Positions 44,130 to 53,079 of a stretch of 64,000 nucleotides of DNA are shown here, piece by piece; position 1 is the first letter of the stretch, and every line of letters starts with the position of its first letter. This stretch comes from Schistocerca nitens (taxonomy: Eukaryota > Arthropoda > Insecta > Orthoptera > Acrididae). Both the position numbers and the translations under genes were made by a program. The notes beneath the pieces are model-generated. The model had not been told where the DNA came from. It saw nothing but the letters and a program-made list of their open reading frames with translations, and searched no databases. The stretch is from assembly GCF_023898315.1 (NCBI RefSeq), contig NC_064619.1, positions 340,739,650 to 340,803,649 on the forward strand, in the 5' to 3' direction.

Positions 44130-45240
44130 CCCGACATGAGATGTCAACCAAAGGTCCACAAAGAAAATTATCTAGGCCATCCAATAGTAAATTTCAGGGT
44201 AACTCCAACATACCTACTAGCAAAGGAAGTGCAGTCACAGCTCACCCAGTATTATAAACTAGAATATGATAGAACAATCATAAATACCTCTCAACTGCTA
44301 GAACATATAATTGCCACTAAAATCCATAGCACAGCAACACTGCTCTCCTTTCATTTAGAAAGTATGTACAGTTGAATCCCGTTAATGAAACTATAAAAAA
44401 TAATTGAAGGAAACCTGAAAACATACAACCAGCTATCTTGCGAACAAACAGATGAAACAATAAAATTACGACAGTTAATAAAACAAAACAATTATTTTGA
44501 ATTCAATCAAGAATACAACATACAAGAAGAAGGTTTACCCATGGTTCCACCTATTTCAGGAACATTAGCCAACATTGTCATGAATCATATAGAAAAATTA
44601 ATATTTGAAGACATAATAACAAAGAAAAGCTACAGTGTCATCTACTAGTACAGATAGATGGATGACGTAATATGCAAAGCAGATGAACCTAAGAAAGAGA
44701 ACACAGCAACTGCACAAAGACTTAAATTCTGTGCACAAAGACAAATTTCACAACAGAAGAAGAACAAGAAAACTCACTCAACTTTCTGCATATAACCATA
44801 ATGAAAGACAATAATAAACACACATTTGACATATACAGAAAACCCAATGCAAGTGACATTATCTTAAATGCAAAGTCAAAGCACCAACAAAGCCACAAAC
44901 AAGCAGTAGTCAGGTACATGTTAAACAAAAAAATGGCTCTGAGCACTATGGGACTCAACTGCTGTGGTCATAAGTCCCCTAGAACTTAGAACTACTTAAA
45001 CCTAACTAACCTAAGGACAGCACACAACACCCAGCCATCACGAGGCAGAGAAAATCCCTGACCCCGCCGGGAATCGAACCCGGGAACCCGGGCGTGGGAA
45101 GCGAGAACGCTACCGCACGACCACGAGATGCGGGCACATGTTAAACAGGCTGAACAGAATCCCCCTGAACACTTCTGTTTACCAGAAAGAGCTAGCCGTT
45201 GTAAAACGAACAGATTAAAAACGGACACAAAGAAACAATG
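44130..45240 (+). pseudogene. Penelope-type reverse transcriptase
   Basis: QPKVHKENYLGHPIVNFRVT followed by PTYLLAKEVQSQL is the LPKIHK...RPIV...PTY-LAK block of Penelope RTs. LLSFHLESMYS (Asp of SFD replaced by His) precedes a stop near 44373. EEGLPMVPPISGTLANIVMN is the G-PMGSPIS-LA motif. Y.YR.MDDVICKAD holds the catalytic pair with a stop nearby (44645-44680). FDIYRKPNASDIILNAKS and, after the SINE, MLNRLNRIPLN are the thumb region. Loss of the first catalytic Asp and several stops make it inactive. Confidence 0.8.
44928..45135 (-). repeat. SINE with a Gly-tRNA-like head inside the Penelope-like element
   Basis: ACATGTTAAACA at 44916-44927 and 45136-45147 is a perfect 12-base target duplication. 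The minus-strand head CGTGGTCGTGCGGTAGCGTT, loop CTTCCCA and B box GGGTTCGATTCCCG resemble tRNA-Gly. The 3' body is the same as in the SINEs with the CCGGCCGGAGTGG head. Confidence 0.95.
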
Positions 45241-45439
45241 GTAGACAAACTGAACAAAAAAATAAAGCTACAAATAAAGGAAAAAAACTAACAGAACCAC
45301 ACCAACTCATACAACTTGCACTACAACAAAAAAGATACACACAAAACAGGTAACATATTCAAAAAACAAATCATAAACATTGCTTACAAAACAAACAACT
45401 CAATACCGAAGCACATCCCAAAACAGAACTGAAAACCAG

Positions 45440-45723
45440 ACAGATACCAACAATCTGGTATCCATCAGCTCAATTACAAAGATTGTGGAAAGCTATACAA
45501 TGGAATGACTGGCAGGACATTCGACATAAGATATAAAGAACACATCAGAGCATTTAAATACGGTACAAACTATTCAACATTTGCAGATCATCTAAAAAAA
45601 GAACACCATAGACCAAGCAATATTGAAACAGATATGAATATCATAGAAATCAGTAAAGGCAGACACCTCCTCCCTTTCCAAGAAAATTTCCACATACAAA
45701 AAGCATTAACACAAAATAAATAG
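45440..45723 (+). pseudogene. GIY-YIG endonuclease domain of the Penelope-like element
   Basis: SGIHQLNYKDCGKLYNGMTG, followed by RTFDIRYKEHIRAFKYG, is the GIY-YIG core with the CDC-type spacer of Penelope endonucleases. Tyr of GIY is His and YIG reads YNG. The conserved Arg of RYKEH is present, as is HRPSNIETDMNIIEI further on. The domain would nick DNA to prime reverse transcription. The frame is open to the stop at 45721 but the substitutions argue against activity. Confidence 0.82.
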
Positions 45724-45799
45724 TTGCTCAATGACCAAATAAATACTGGAAATCAAACTCTATATAAAATGATTGACGAAATTATATGAAAAAGAGAAG

Positions 45800-45960
45800 A
45801 GTCTTTTCCATCCTTCACCTCCTCCCACTCTCCCCTCCCTCCCTACCACCCCCCCCCCACTCACAATTTCATTTCACTTCTTGCCCGACACCTTCTCCTG
45901 TAACTCACACTCCATCACACTGCTATATACTTATGTCCATTCAACATGGTTTCTCCCTCC
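45800..45960 (+). repeat. Pyrimidine-rich low-complexity tract
   Basis: CTCCCACTCTCCCCTCCCTC and a C9 run. Open frames through it are artefacts. Confidence 0.85.
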
Positions 45961-46303
45961 CCTATGCTGAAAAAAATTTTTAAAATAAAAAATAACAAAA
46001 TTCCTCCATCACCACTCCTTCCCTACTATTACACAGTATATACATACATAGAAACATAATTAAATAGGATTACAATATTAAAAAGATTAGTGCGAATAGT
46101 AAGAACATGGGAAAGATATCGGCCACACTGCGAAGAAAGTGCTTGCAATGAAGATTCATCGAAGGGAAGACTGAAGGAAAGATAGGGAGAAGAAGACGGG
46201 ATCGAAACCTGGATCAGATAAAAAATAGACGAAGTTACGTACCACTAGATTAAAAAAAAACACAGGACAGGGGAAGTGCAGAGCGACCAAAGAAGAGGAA
46301 GAA

Positions 46304-46639
46304 TTAATTTTCGTTAGCGATAGTTTGAAAGCGAGGTACTCCAGTAATTAACATTTTGGGATAGTGAGGTACACGTCTATTTAGATATCTGCTTAAAACA
46401 CGAACAGCATGTCTCGGTCGAGCGGATTCGGTGATTTCCCGTATTACGCCATCAAAATACTCTTCGGCCAATCCTTCGGCATATACAGGTGCCGGTAGCT
46501 TTTCTAGCGGAAATAAAAGATGTCGCCTAGGGAGGGGGTTGGAACAGAGAGAGATTTTCATTCGCTTAACTGCGCGCCATGGTTGTGCCATCCGAGGCGG
46601 TGTCACTGCGGTGGCATACGAGTACTTACCCAGCGCCAA
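46304..46639 (-). other. Unrecognised 111-codon open frame
   Basis: The minus-strand frame has a mixed, non-repetitive composition (for example GLAEEYFDGVIREITESARP), unlike the surrounding low-complexity DNA, and lies within the adenylate kinase intron. No family is recognised and no splice sites are convincing. It may be chance or a repeat fragment. Confidence 0.25.
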
Positions 46640-46867
46640 AAAATGCCTGCATTCAGGTCAGTTGGCCACGCATAGCATACAGTTGACGTCACCGAGACCA
46701 GTGTCTAAGGGATGTGGCCAGCTGTTGAGGTCACATCTAACACTCAAGCTCACATGTCCAAAACATGTCGCGAGGAGTCGCTCCTTCTTTTGGACAAAAG
46801 AGCGTTGGCAGCTGCTGGGGAGATGTCTACTTTATTTACTCATCACTGATCAAACAGTCCATTTACG

Positions 46868-46869
46868 CA

Positions 46870-46919
<50 letters not shown>

Positions 46920-46925
46920 GCACAC
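46868..46925. repeat. (CA)n microsatellite
   Basis: About 25 CA dinucleotides with a few G substitutions at the right end. Confidence 0.97.
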
Positions 46926-47479
46926 AAGCACGCGCTCTTGCGTTTCGTGGTAATCGTACAGGATTTTCAAAAGCTACACCAGAAGTTACAGACATATTCA
47001 TCTTCAGGTGTCAATGTTTGTTTCAACAAGTGTTTTGAAACGATTCTACATTGATGAAAACAGCTTTATTCTTTTTTTATCCATACATCTTTAATGAAGT
47101 TTCGCTATCTTTTTCTCCTTACTTTTCTCCTGAATAACAACTAAAACGCTACACAATGATATACCTGTATATAGCTTTGGAATTATGGTCATTATGTTCA
47201 AAACATTTTAACAAAACGTATGGCTTAATAGCACGCTCTATTGCGGGATTTCTGGATGGTAAATTCCTTTCCATGAAGACGAAAAATTTTGTTCTAAAAT
47301 GACATTATTAGAATATGGGTTGTTTTGTGCTAATTTAGCATTACTTATTAGCGATAAATAACATCAACAAACTGCAAAAATAACCACCACACCAGTAGCT
47401 TCATTTGACAGGGTTGGGCGACAAATTGCTAGAAACAGTAACTACCGTAGCATAGTTACGACTTACTATCGGGAGCTAC

Positions 47480-48020
47480 GTAAAGTGGAATGATCACATA
47501 AAACAAATAGTAGGAAAAGTAGGTGCTAGACTGAGATCATAGAATCTTTAAAAAATAATTCATCGCTAAACATTAATTCCATCGATTCTTGAGTATTTCT
47601 GATAAGTCTGGTATCCTAACGAAGTTGAATTTAAAGCGGAGATGGACAAGATCCAATAAATAGCAGCGCATTCCGTCACGTGATCGTTCAGACGGAGCAA
47701 GAGCGTTACGGAGATACTCAACAAACTGTAGTGGCAGACGCTGCAAGAGAGGCGTTGTGCATCACAGTGGTTTACAATCGCAATTCCGAGAGGCTTAGTT
47801 TCGGGAAGAATCGGAAAACATGTAATTTCCTCCCAAATACATCTGGCGAGATAACCACAACGAGCCAACGAGAAATTAGAGGTAATACGGAGATAGATCG
47901 ACAATCATTCTTCCCGAGCGCCACTCGCGAATGGAACAGGCAATGGGGCATCAGATAACAACTCTCTCCATTACACACCGTCAGGTGCATTGTGGAGTAC
48001 AGGTGTAGATAAAGATAAAA
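47480..48020 (+). mobile_element. LINE 3'-end fragment, old
   Basis: Translation in shifting frames gives VKWNDHIKQIVGKVGARLRS, then ILEYF..VWYPNEVEF, WQTLQERRCASQWF and RQSFFPSATREWNRQ, the same region as 31582-32073. A trailer CATTGTGGAGTACAGGTGTAG follows. Numerous stops show age. The stretch 48021-48485, just before the exon donor, has no recognised feature. Confidence 0.75.
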
Positions 48021-48485
48021 TATAACGCAATGGACTATACAGAAAAGAAGAAGGAAAACTATACAAGTCATGATGGGATTATAAAACAGAGGCTATGTGG
48101 AAGGAAAGAGGAGACGAGAAAGGAAAAGATTTGAAATCGCGAACAATGGTCGTGCACACAGCAGGACCAGAGAAATGGGGCTCAAAAAAAGCAGGAAACT
48201 GATGACGATAATGCGGACTGTAGATAAATCATTACTTAGGTGCAGACGAAAAACTGTGGCAAAATATTAGATATATTGCACATGACAGACAGCTACATGA
48301 ACAACTGTATGTGCTGTTAAGAAAAATAAGGGAAACTCACTGATGATGGTGAAACATGACCGAAACATGTATGAGTGGAAAATGAAGGAGGTTTGTTTAC
48401 TCAGTGCAGATAACTTTCAAAATATGTATATTTACGCTCTCATTCGGTAGCGGTAACTGGTGCCAACACCCCTGGGTACACTCAC

Positions 48486-48671
48486 CGTCCGGCACTTGTC
48501 CGCGTAGTGTTCGACGACGGGCTTGCTGTGCGTGAGGAACGTCTGCAGGCGCTTCTTGATGGTCTCCTCGTTGTCGTCGACGCGGCCCGACGTCTGGGCG
48601 CGGTGCAGCAGCCGCTTCGTCATCGTCTCGGGGCTCGCGTCGAAGTTCAGGACCAGCGTGCACGGGCTGAT
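48486..48671 (-). CDS. AK1: Adenylate kinase 1-type protein, penultimate coding exon
   Basis: The minus-strand exon starts after TGTGTACAG at 48672 and ends at ACG/GTGAGT (48486/48485). It is 186 bases, 62 codons, phase 0 at both ends. The product has [17 protein letters not shown], followed by [16 protein letters not shown]. That is the short LID region and following helix of AK1-type kinases, with the phosphate-binding Arg of SGR-DDN and of KKR. The exon is strikingly GC-rich against its AT-rich flanks. The preceding exons, which should encode the GGPGSGKGT P-loop and the AMP-binding region, were not found up to 64000, so the upstream intron exceeds 15 kb. UMP-CMP kinase is the nearest alternative, but the ETMTKRLL and [13 protein letters not shown] pattern favours AK1. 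Confidence 0.92.
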
Positions 48672-48925
48672 CTGTACACATCGTGACAGATGGTCATTCG
48701 TTGCTCCTGCTAATGGCCAACAGTCTGGGGCATGCGCATATATTTACTGGCATATTCCAGGGGGCTGAGACATGCGAACTTATTTATTTTAACAACTTGC
48801 TCTAGTTAGTGCAGAAATAAACAAGTTATCAGTATGTCAATAGAGGGTGTTCCTAAAAGCACTTAACAGTTTTGAAAGTTCGTACAAATCTTACAATGAG
48901 GTCTTTCACGGCCGATATTGTCTTC

Positions 48926-49113
48926 ACTTAAAACTTCGGTCTGATAGGCCGTGGTCGATGTATAAAACTCTCCCCTGACGTTTCGTCTCCGTCTGCGGAA
49001 GACATCCTCCAAGGTGCCGCTTTGCCTCGGAGGATGTCTCCCGCAGTCGGAGACGAAACGTCAGGGGAGAGTTTTATACTTCGACCACGGCCTATCAGAC
49101 CGAAGTTTTAAGT
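48926..49113. repeat. 188-bp near-perfect palindrome
   Basis: Left arm 48926-49010 and right arm 49029-49113 pair almost completely (ACTTAAAACTTCGGTCTGAT against ATCAGACCGAAGTTTTAAGT, and GACATCCTCC against GGAGGATGTC), leaving an 18-base loop. The arms include CCCTGACGTTTCGTCTCCG. It has no coding potential and looks like a non-autonomous fold-back insertion. Confidence 0.93.
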
Positions 49114-49469
49114 CGTACAAACCTATTCATGAGACTTACAGATCTAGACTAGGCGTAATTTTGTAGTATATTTGTACCGAATCTCATCACTGCAAGCGCT
49201 GGCGGCAGTTGTAGCGTAATTTTGTAAGAAAGTAGTTCAACTTTTGACTCACACAATTTCTAGTTCCGAATGACAAGCACTAACGACAGTTGTAGCAAAG
49301 ATGGCTACCTTCACTGACCCCGAGGGAGCTCGCTGAGTGTTTTGGTTTGATGACGATTGTGTAGCATAATTTCCGTACCGTTCACGGTAGAGATCTCCAG
49401 GTAAGCATTCTATTTATGAGTGACATAAGTGTTTTATTGACAATGGGTGCTCAGTAAGCCATAAAAAAA

Positions 49470-50300
49470 TTCCTCAGGTGTGCGGGAGTTCGACAACGTC
49501 TTAGGGGAAGTAGGGCAAAGCTTTGTTAACTGTCAGAGAATCGAGGCGGCGTGCTTCTCGCAAGATGGGTGTCCCACATATGACCGGTGTGTGTTAAGAA
49601 GACATTGCCATCTCAAAAAGAACAAATTAACAACGGTGCAAGAAGTAGAAGACATTGAAAAGGTTAATTTTCTGTGGAAATGTTACCTCGATTGAGTAAA
49701 GAAGATTTCATTGGAAACATTATCTTCAGAGACGGGTCGACTTTTCACTTAAATGGTAAAGCTAATAAATACGACTTTAGGATATCGAAGGTAAAATTCC
49801 ACGACGAACCATGGAACATGGTCGTGATAGCCCAAAAGATAACGCCTTTGCGTATTGAGCAAGGATAAAGTTACGATCCTTTCTTTTCCCTAGATGAAAC
49901 TGGGAAACGTTTTTATTTCGCTGACTGAGTACGTTATCCCAGAACATATCGTAAACATCATGCAAGATGGCGCGCTGACGCACCACCTCGTCAACGTTCG
50001 GGAATTCCTCAGCAACCGATTTCCATGTAAATGGATTGAATGAGTTGCACCGATTCCATGGCCCCGCGTCGGCAAGACCTGACACCTATTTGATTTTTTT
50101 CCTGTGAGCATTCATCAAGGATACCGTGTTTGTACCATCCCTGCCGGTTTGGCTAGCAGATCTCAGAGCAAGAGTCTATGCCGCAGTCGAACAACATGCC
50201 AGACACGTTGCAGCGATTTTCGTAATAAATCGACTTCAAATGAGATTTTACCACATAAACAATGTAAGTTGCATTCAACCCAATCAGCTACAAGCTAGAA
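49470..50300 (+). pseudogene. Tc1/mariner-superfamily transposase, decayed
   Basis: REFDNVLGEVGQSFVNCQRI at the start is a degraded region; IFRDGSTFHLNGKANKYDFR (49728-49790) is the first catalytic motif with SDE changed to RDG. NIMQDGALTHHLVNVREFL (49958-50016) is the second-Asp motif with A-P-H altered to ALTHH. PIPWPRVGKT, then a damaged stretch where the final Asp should lie, lead into FIKDTVFVPSLPVWLADLRA (50107-50165). The group is the same as the intact transposase at 26388. Confidence 0.75.
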
Positions 50301-50685
50301 AACGTGATGTACTATGCGAAAAAATGACACAAAAGCCATGTCTGTAAGCGGTATGAATAAATATTTACGAAATTTTAAAATTATAAGTCCTTTTAGAAAC
50401 CTCAGTTTTCCGGGTGACATCTATGTGCTGAAAGCAAATGAAACTTGATACAAACTCAAGTAAATAGTTATTGAAGAAAGCAACAAGAAAAATTGTAAAC
50501 GAATGGATTCTGAGATTATTCCTTCAGAAACATACATGTGAACATAAACAGATACGTAACCATGGACACTGTGCCGCGGTAGAATAGCAACGGAGAAGGT
50601 AGATTAGAAGACACAATGAATTACGGATATTGTCTGCTAGTGGGCATTGATATAAGTCAATGGGGAAATTTGAAAATTTGTACCA

Positions 50686-50756
50686 GATCGGTATTCGAAC
50701 CCGGGCCGTCTGCTTACTAGGAAACTGCTGTGACCACTGCGTCATCCGGACACAAT
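50686..50756 (-). tRNA. tRNA-Thr-like SINE head, partial
   Basis: On the minus strand: GGATGACGCAGTGGTCACAG (A box), CCTAGTAAGCAG around the anticodon and GGGTTCGAATACC (B box). The anticodon position reads AGT. No SINE body follows clearly, so it is a fragment. Confidence 0.5.
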
Positions 50757-50787
50757 GGCAATCGCAAATCCACGGACTACTCAAGTA

Positions 50788-51168
50788 TGCCGAGCGAGGT
50801 GGCGCAGTGGTTAGCACACTGGACTCGCATTCGGGAGGACGACGGTTCAATCCCGTCTCCGGCCATCCTGATTTAGGTTTTCCGTGATTTCCCTAAATCG
50901 TTTCAGGCAAATGCCGGGATGGTTCCTTTGAAAGGGCACGGCCGATTTCCTTCCCAATCCTTCCCTAACCCGAGCTTACGCTCCGTCTCTAATGACCTCG
51001 TTGTCGACTGGATGTTAAACACTAACTGCCACCACCCGAGTACGCCTCCCGTTAGACCCAAATTCTCAGATTATCCACACACTACTGATGTAGTGCCCCT
51101 TGCCCATTATCGTCATTACTTGCGGCATTTCACCGATTCCCGTAAGAGTTGTATTTGCCTTAATTATA
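50788..51168 (+). repeat. Ala-tRNA-headed SINE
   Basis: The head reads GCCGAGCGAGGTGGCGCAGT with GGTTAGCACACTGGACTCGC and a B box GACGGTTCAATCCCG. The body has TTTAGGTTTTCCGTGATTTC and CAATCCTTCCCTAACCCGAG, followed by CGTTGTCGACTGGATGTTAA. The next transposon inserted immediately to its right at TA. Confidence 0.93.
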
Positions 51169-51170
51169 TA

Positions 51171-52732
51171 CAGGGTGTTACAAAAAAGGTACGGCCAAAC
51201 TTTCAGGAAACATTCCTCACACACAAATAAAGAAAAGATGTTATGTGGATATGTGTCCGGAAACGCTTAATTTCCATGTTAGAGCTCATTTTAGTTTCGT
51301 CAGTACGTACTCTACTTCCTCGATTCACCGCCAGTTGGCCCAATTGAAGGAAGGTAATGTTGACTTCGGTGCTTGTGTTGACATGCGACTCATTGCTCTA
51401 CAGTACTAGCATCAAGCACATCAGTACGTAGCATCAACAGGTTACTGTTCTTCACGAACGTGGTTTTGCAGTTAGTGCAATGTTTACAAATGCGTAGTTG
51501 GCAGATGCCCGTTTGATGTATGGATTAGCACGGGGCAATAGCCGTGGCGCGGTACGTTTGTATCGAGACAGATTTCCAGAACGAAGGTGTCCCGACAGGA
51601 AGACGTTCGAAGCAATTGATCGGCGTCTTAGGGAGCACGGAACATTCCAGCCTATAACTCGCGACTGGGGAAGACCTAGAACGACGAGGCAATTCTTCGT
51701 GCAGTTGACGATAGCCCTAATGTCAGCGTCAGAGAAGATGCTGCTGTACAAGGTAACGTTGACCACGTCACTGTATGGAGAATGCTACGGGAGAACCAGT
51801 TGTTTCCGTATCATGTACAGCGTGTGCAGGCACTATCAGCAGCTGATTGGCTTCCACGGGTACACTTCTGCGAGTGGTTCATCCAACAATGTTCCAATCC
51901 TCATTTCAGTGCAAATGTTCTCTTTACGGATGAGGCTTCATTCCAACGTGATCAAATTGTAAATTTTCACAATCAATATGTGTGGGCTGACGAGAATCCG
52001 CACGCAATTGTGCAATCACGTCATCAACACAGATTTTCTGTGAACGTTTGGGCAGGCATTGTCGGTGATGTCTTGATTGGGCCCCATGTTCTTCCACCTA
52101 CGCTCAATGGAGCACATTATCATGATTTCATACGGGATACTCTACCTGTGCTGCTAGAACATGTGCCTTTACAAGTACGACACAACTGTGGTTCATACGC
52201 GACGGAGCTCCTGCACATTTCAGTCGAAGTGTTCGTACGCTTCTCAACAACAGATTCGGTGACCGATGGATTGGTAGAGGCGGACCAATTCCATGGCCTC
52301 CACGCTCTCCTGACCTCAACCCTCTTGACTTTCATTTATGGGGGCATTTGAAAGCTGTTGTCTACGCAACCCCGGTACCAAATGTAGAGACTCTTCGTGC
52401 TCGTATTGTGAACGGCTGTGATACAACGCACCATTCTCCAGGGCTGCATCAGCGCATCAGGGATTTCATGCGACAGAGGGCGGATGCATGTATCCTCGCT
52501 AACGGAGGACATTTTGAACATTTCCTGTAACAAAGTGCTTGAAGTCACGCTGGTGCGTTCTGTTGTTGTGTGTTTCCATTCCATGATTAATGTCATTTGA
52601 AGAGAAGTAATAAAATTAGCTCTAACATGGAATGTAAGCGTTTCTAGACACATGTCCACATAACATATTTTCTTTCTATGTGTGTGAGGAATGTTTCCTG
52701 AAAGTTTGGCCGAACCTTTTTGTAACACCCTG
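51171..52732 (+). mobile_element. Tc1/mariner-superfamily transposon with about 125-bp terminal inverted repeats
   Basis: Left end CAGGGTGTTACAAAAAAGGT and right end CCTTTTTGTAACACCCTG are inverse, and pairing continues for about 125 bases (51171-51295 and 52608-52732) with few mismatches. TA flanks both sides (51169-51170 and 52733-52734). The 1562-bp element carries one frameshifted transposase. The long repeats distinguish it from the copy at 26214. Confidence 0.92.
51498..52530 (+). pseudogene. Tc1/mariner-superfamily transposase, three frame segments
   Basis: The start MADARLMYGLARGNSRGAVR and FPERRCPDRKTFEAIDRRLR form the DUF4817-like helix-turn-helix. A frameshift near 51690 separates it from the middle frame (about 51700-52190) with VLFTDEASFQRDQIVNFHNQ, containing the first Asp. 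A second shift near 52190 moves to a third frame that holds RRDGAPAHFSRSVRT-like and PWPPRSPDLNPLDFHLWG-like motifs and ends GGHFEHL at 52530. All three catalytic positions are therefore present in the DNA; only two frameshifts disable it. It is inactive but recent. Confidence 0.88.
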
Positions 52733-52734
52733 TA

Positions 52735-52982
52735 TATGTGGTGTCTGTTCTTTTGGACATGTCTTTTACATTTTCTTCTATTAAGTTAACATGTTTTCGT
52801 AAATCGATTTCGCAGTATCACTTCTAGTCGATCGTGTAAACCACGGGTGGGCACGAGAGCTGCCCGTATGGTTGCCCCGCGGGCACCGTGAGCCGCGACG
52901 GCAACGCTGGGCAAATGCGGAGGGCAAGTATGCGGGTAGCACGGCTGAGCGATGTGGCTGGCCGCATGGGTATGCACACTGA
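52735..52982. other. No gene seen; ends in a poly-G run
   Basis: GC-rich segment 52830-52980 without a recognised motif, followed by a run of about 16 G at 52985-53000. Confidence 0.4.
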
Positions 52983-53079
52983 AGGGGGGGGGGGGGGGGG
53001 CAACCATCTACATCTACATCTACATGGATACTCTGCAAATCACATTTAAGTGCCTGGCAGAGGGTTCATCGAATCACCT

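Larger units (their letters stand above)
44130..45723 (+). mobile_element. Penelope-like retroelement (RT plus GIY-YIG), decayed
   Basis: Reverse transcriptase and a GIY-YIG endonuclease are in the order characteristic of Penelope-like elements. A SINE (44928-45135) splits it. Stops and shifts are frequent. The 5' limit is uncertain because the segment 43896-44130 lacks clear similarity; the 3' limit is the stop at 45721-45723, followed by AT-rich DNA and a pyrimidine tract. Confidence 0.8.
38924..48485 (-). other. Intron of the adenylate kinase gene
   Basis: It starts GTGAGT at 48485 and ends TTTCAG at 38924 on the minus strand. It contains several SINEs, Tc1 and mariner relics, a Penelope-like element, a LINE end and three microsatellite or low-complexity tracts. 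None of the inserted elements has an intact gene. Stretches without an identified feature are 40100-40530, 41199-41735, 43090-43950, 45730-46300 and 46925-47480. Confidence 0.85.
48841..50405 (+). mobile_element. Tc1/mariner-superfamily relic containing a palindromic insertion
   Basis: The left end AGAGGGTGTTCCTAAAAGCA (48842) is the approximate inverse of AAGTCCTTTTAGAAACCTC near 50386-50404. Between them are the palindrome (48926-49113) and a decayed transposase. It lies in the intron 5' of the adenylate kinase exon, starting 170 bases from the splice acceptor. Confidence 0.65.

Noticed and set aside
46304-46639. Additional adenylate kinase exon
   Set aside because: The product has no kinase motif and the phases of the two true exons already match each other directly.
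48397-48681. Arg/Pro/Asp-rich 94-codon minus-strand frame
   Set aside because: Out-of-frame shadow of the GC-rich adenylate kinase exon, which has the recognisable product in another phase.
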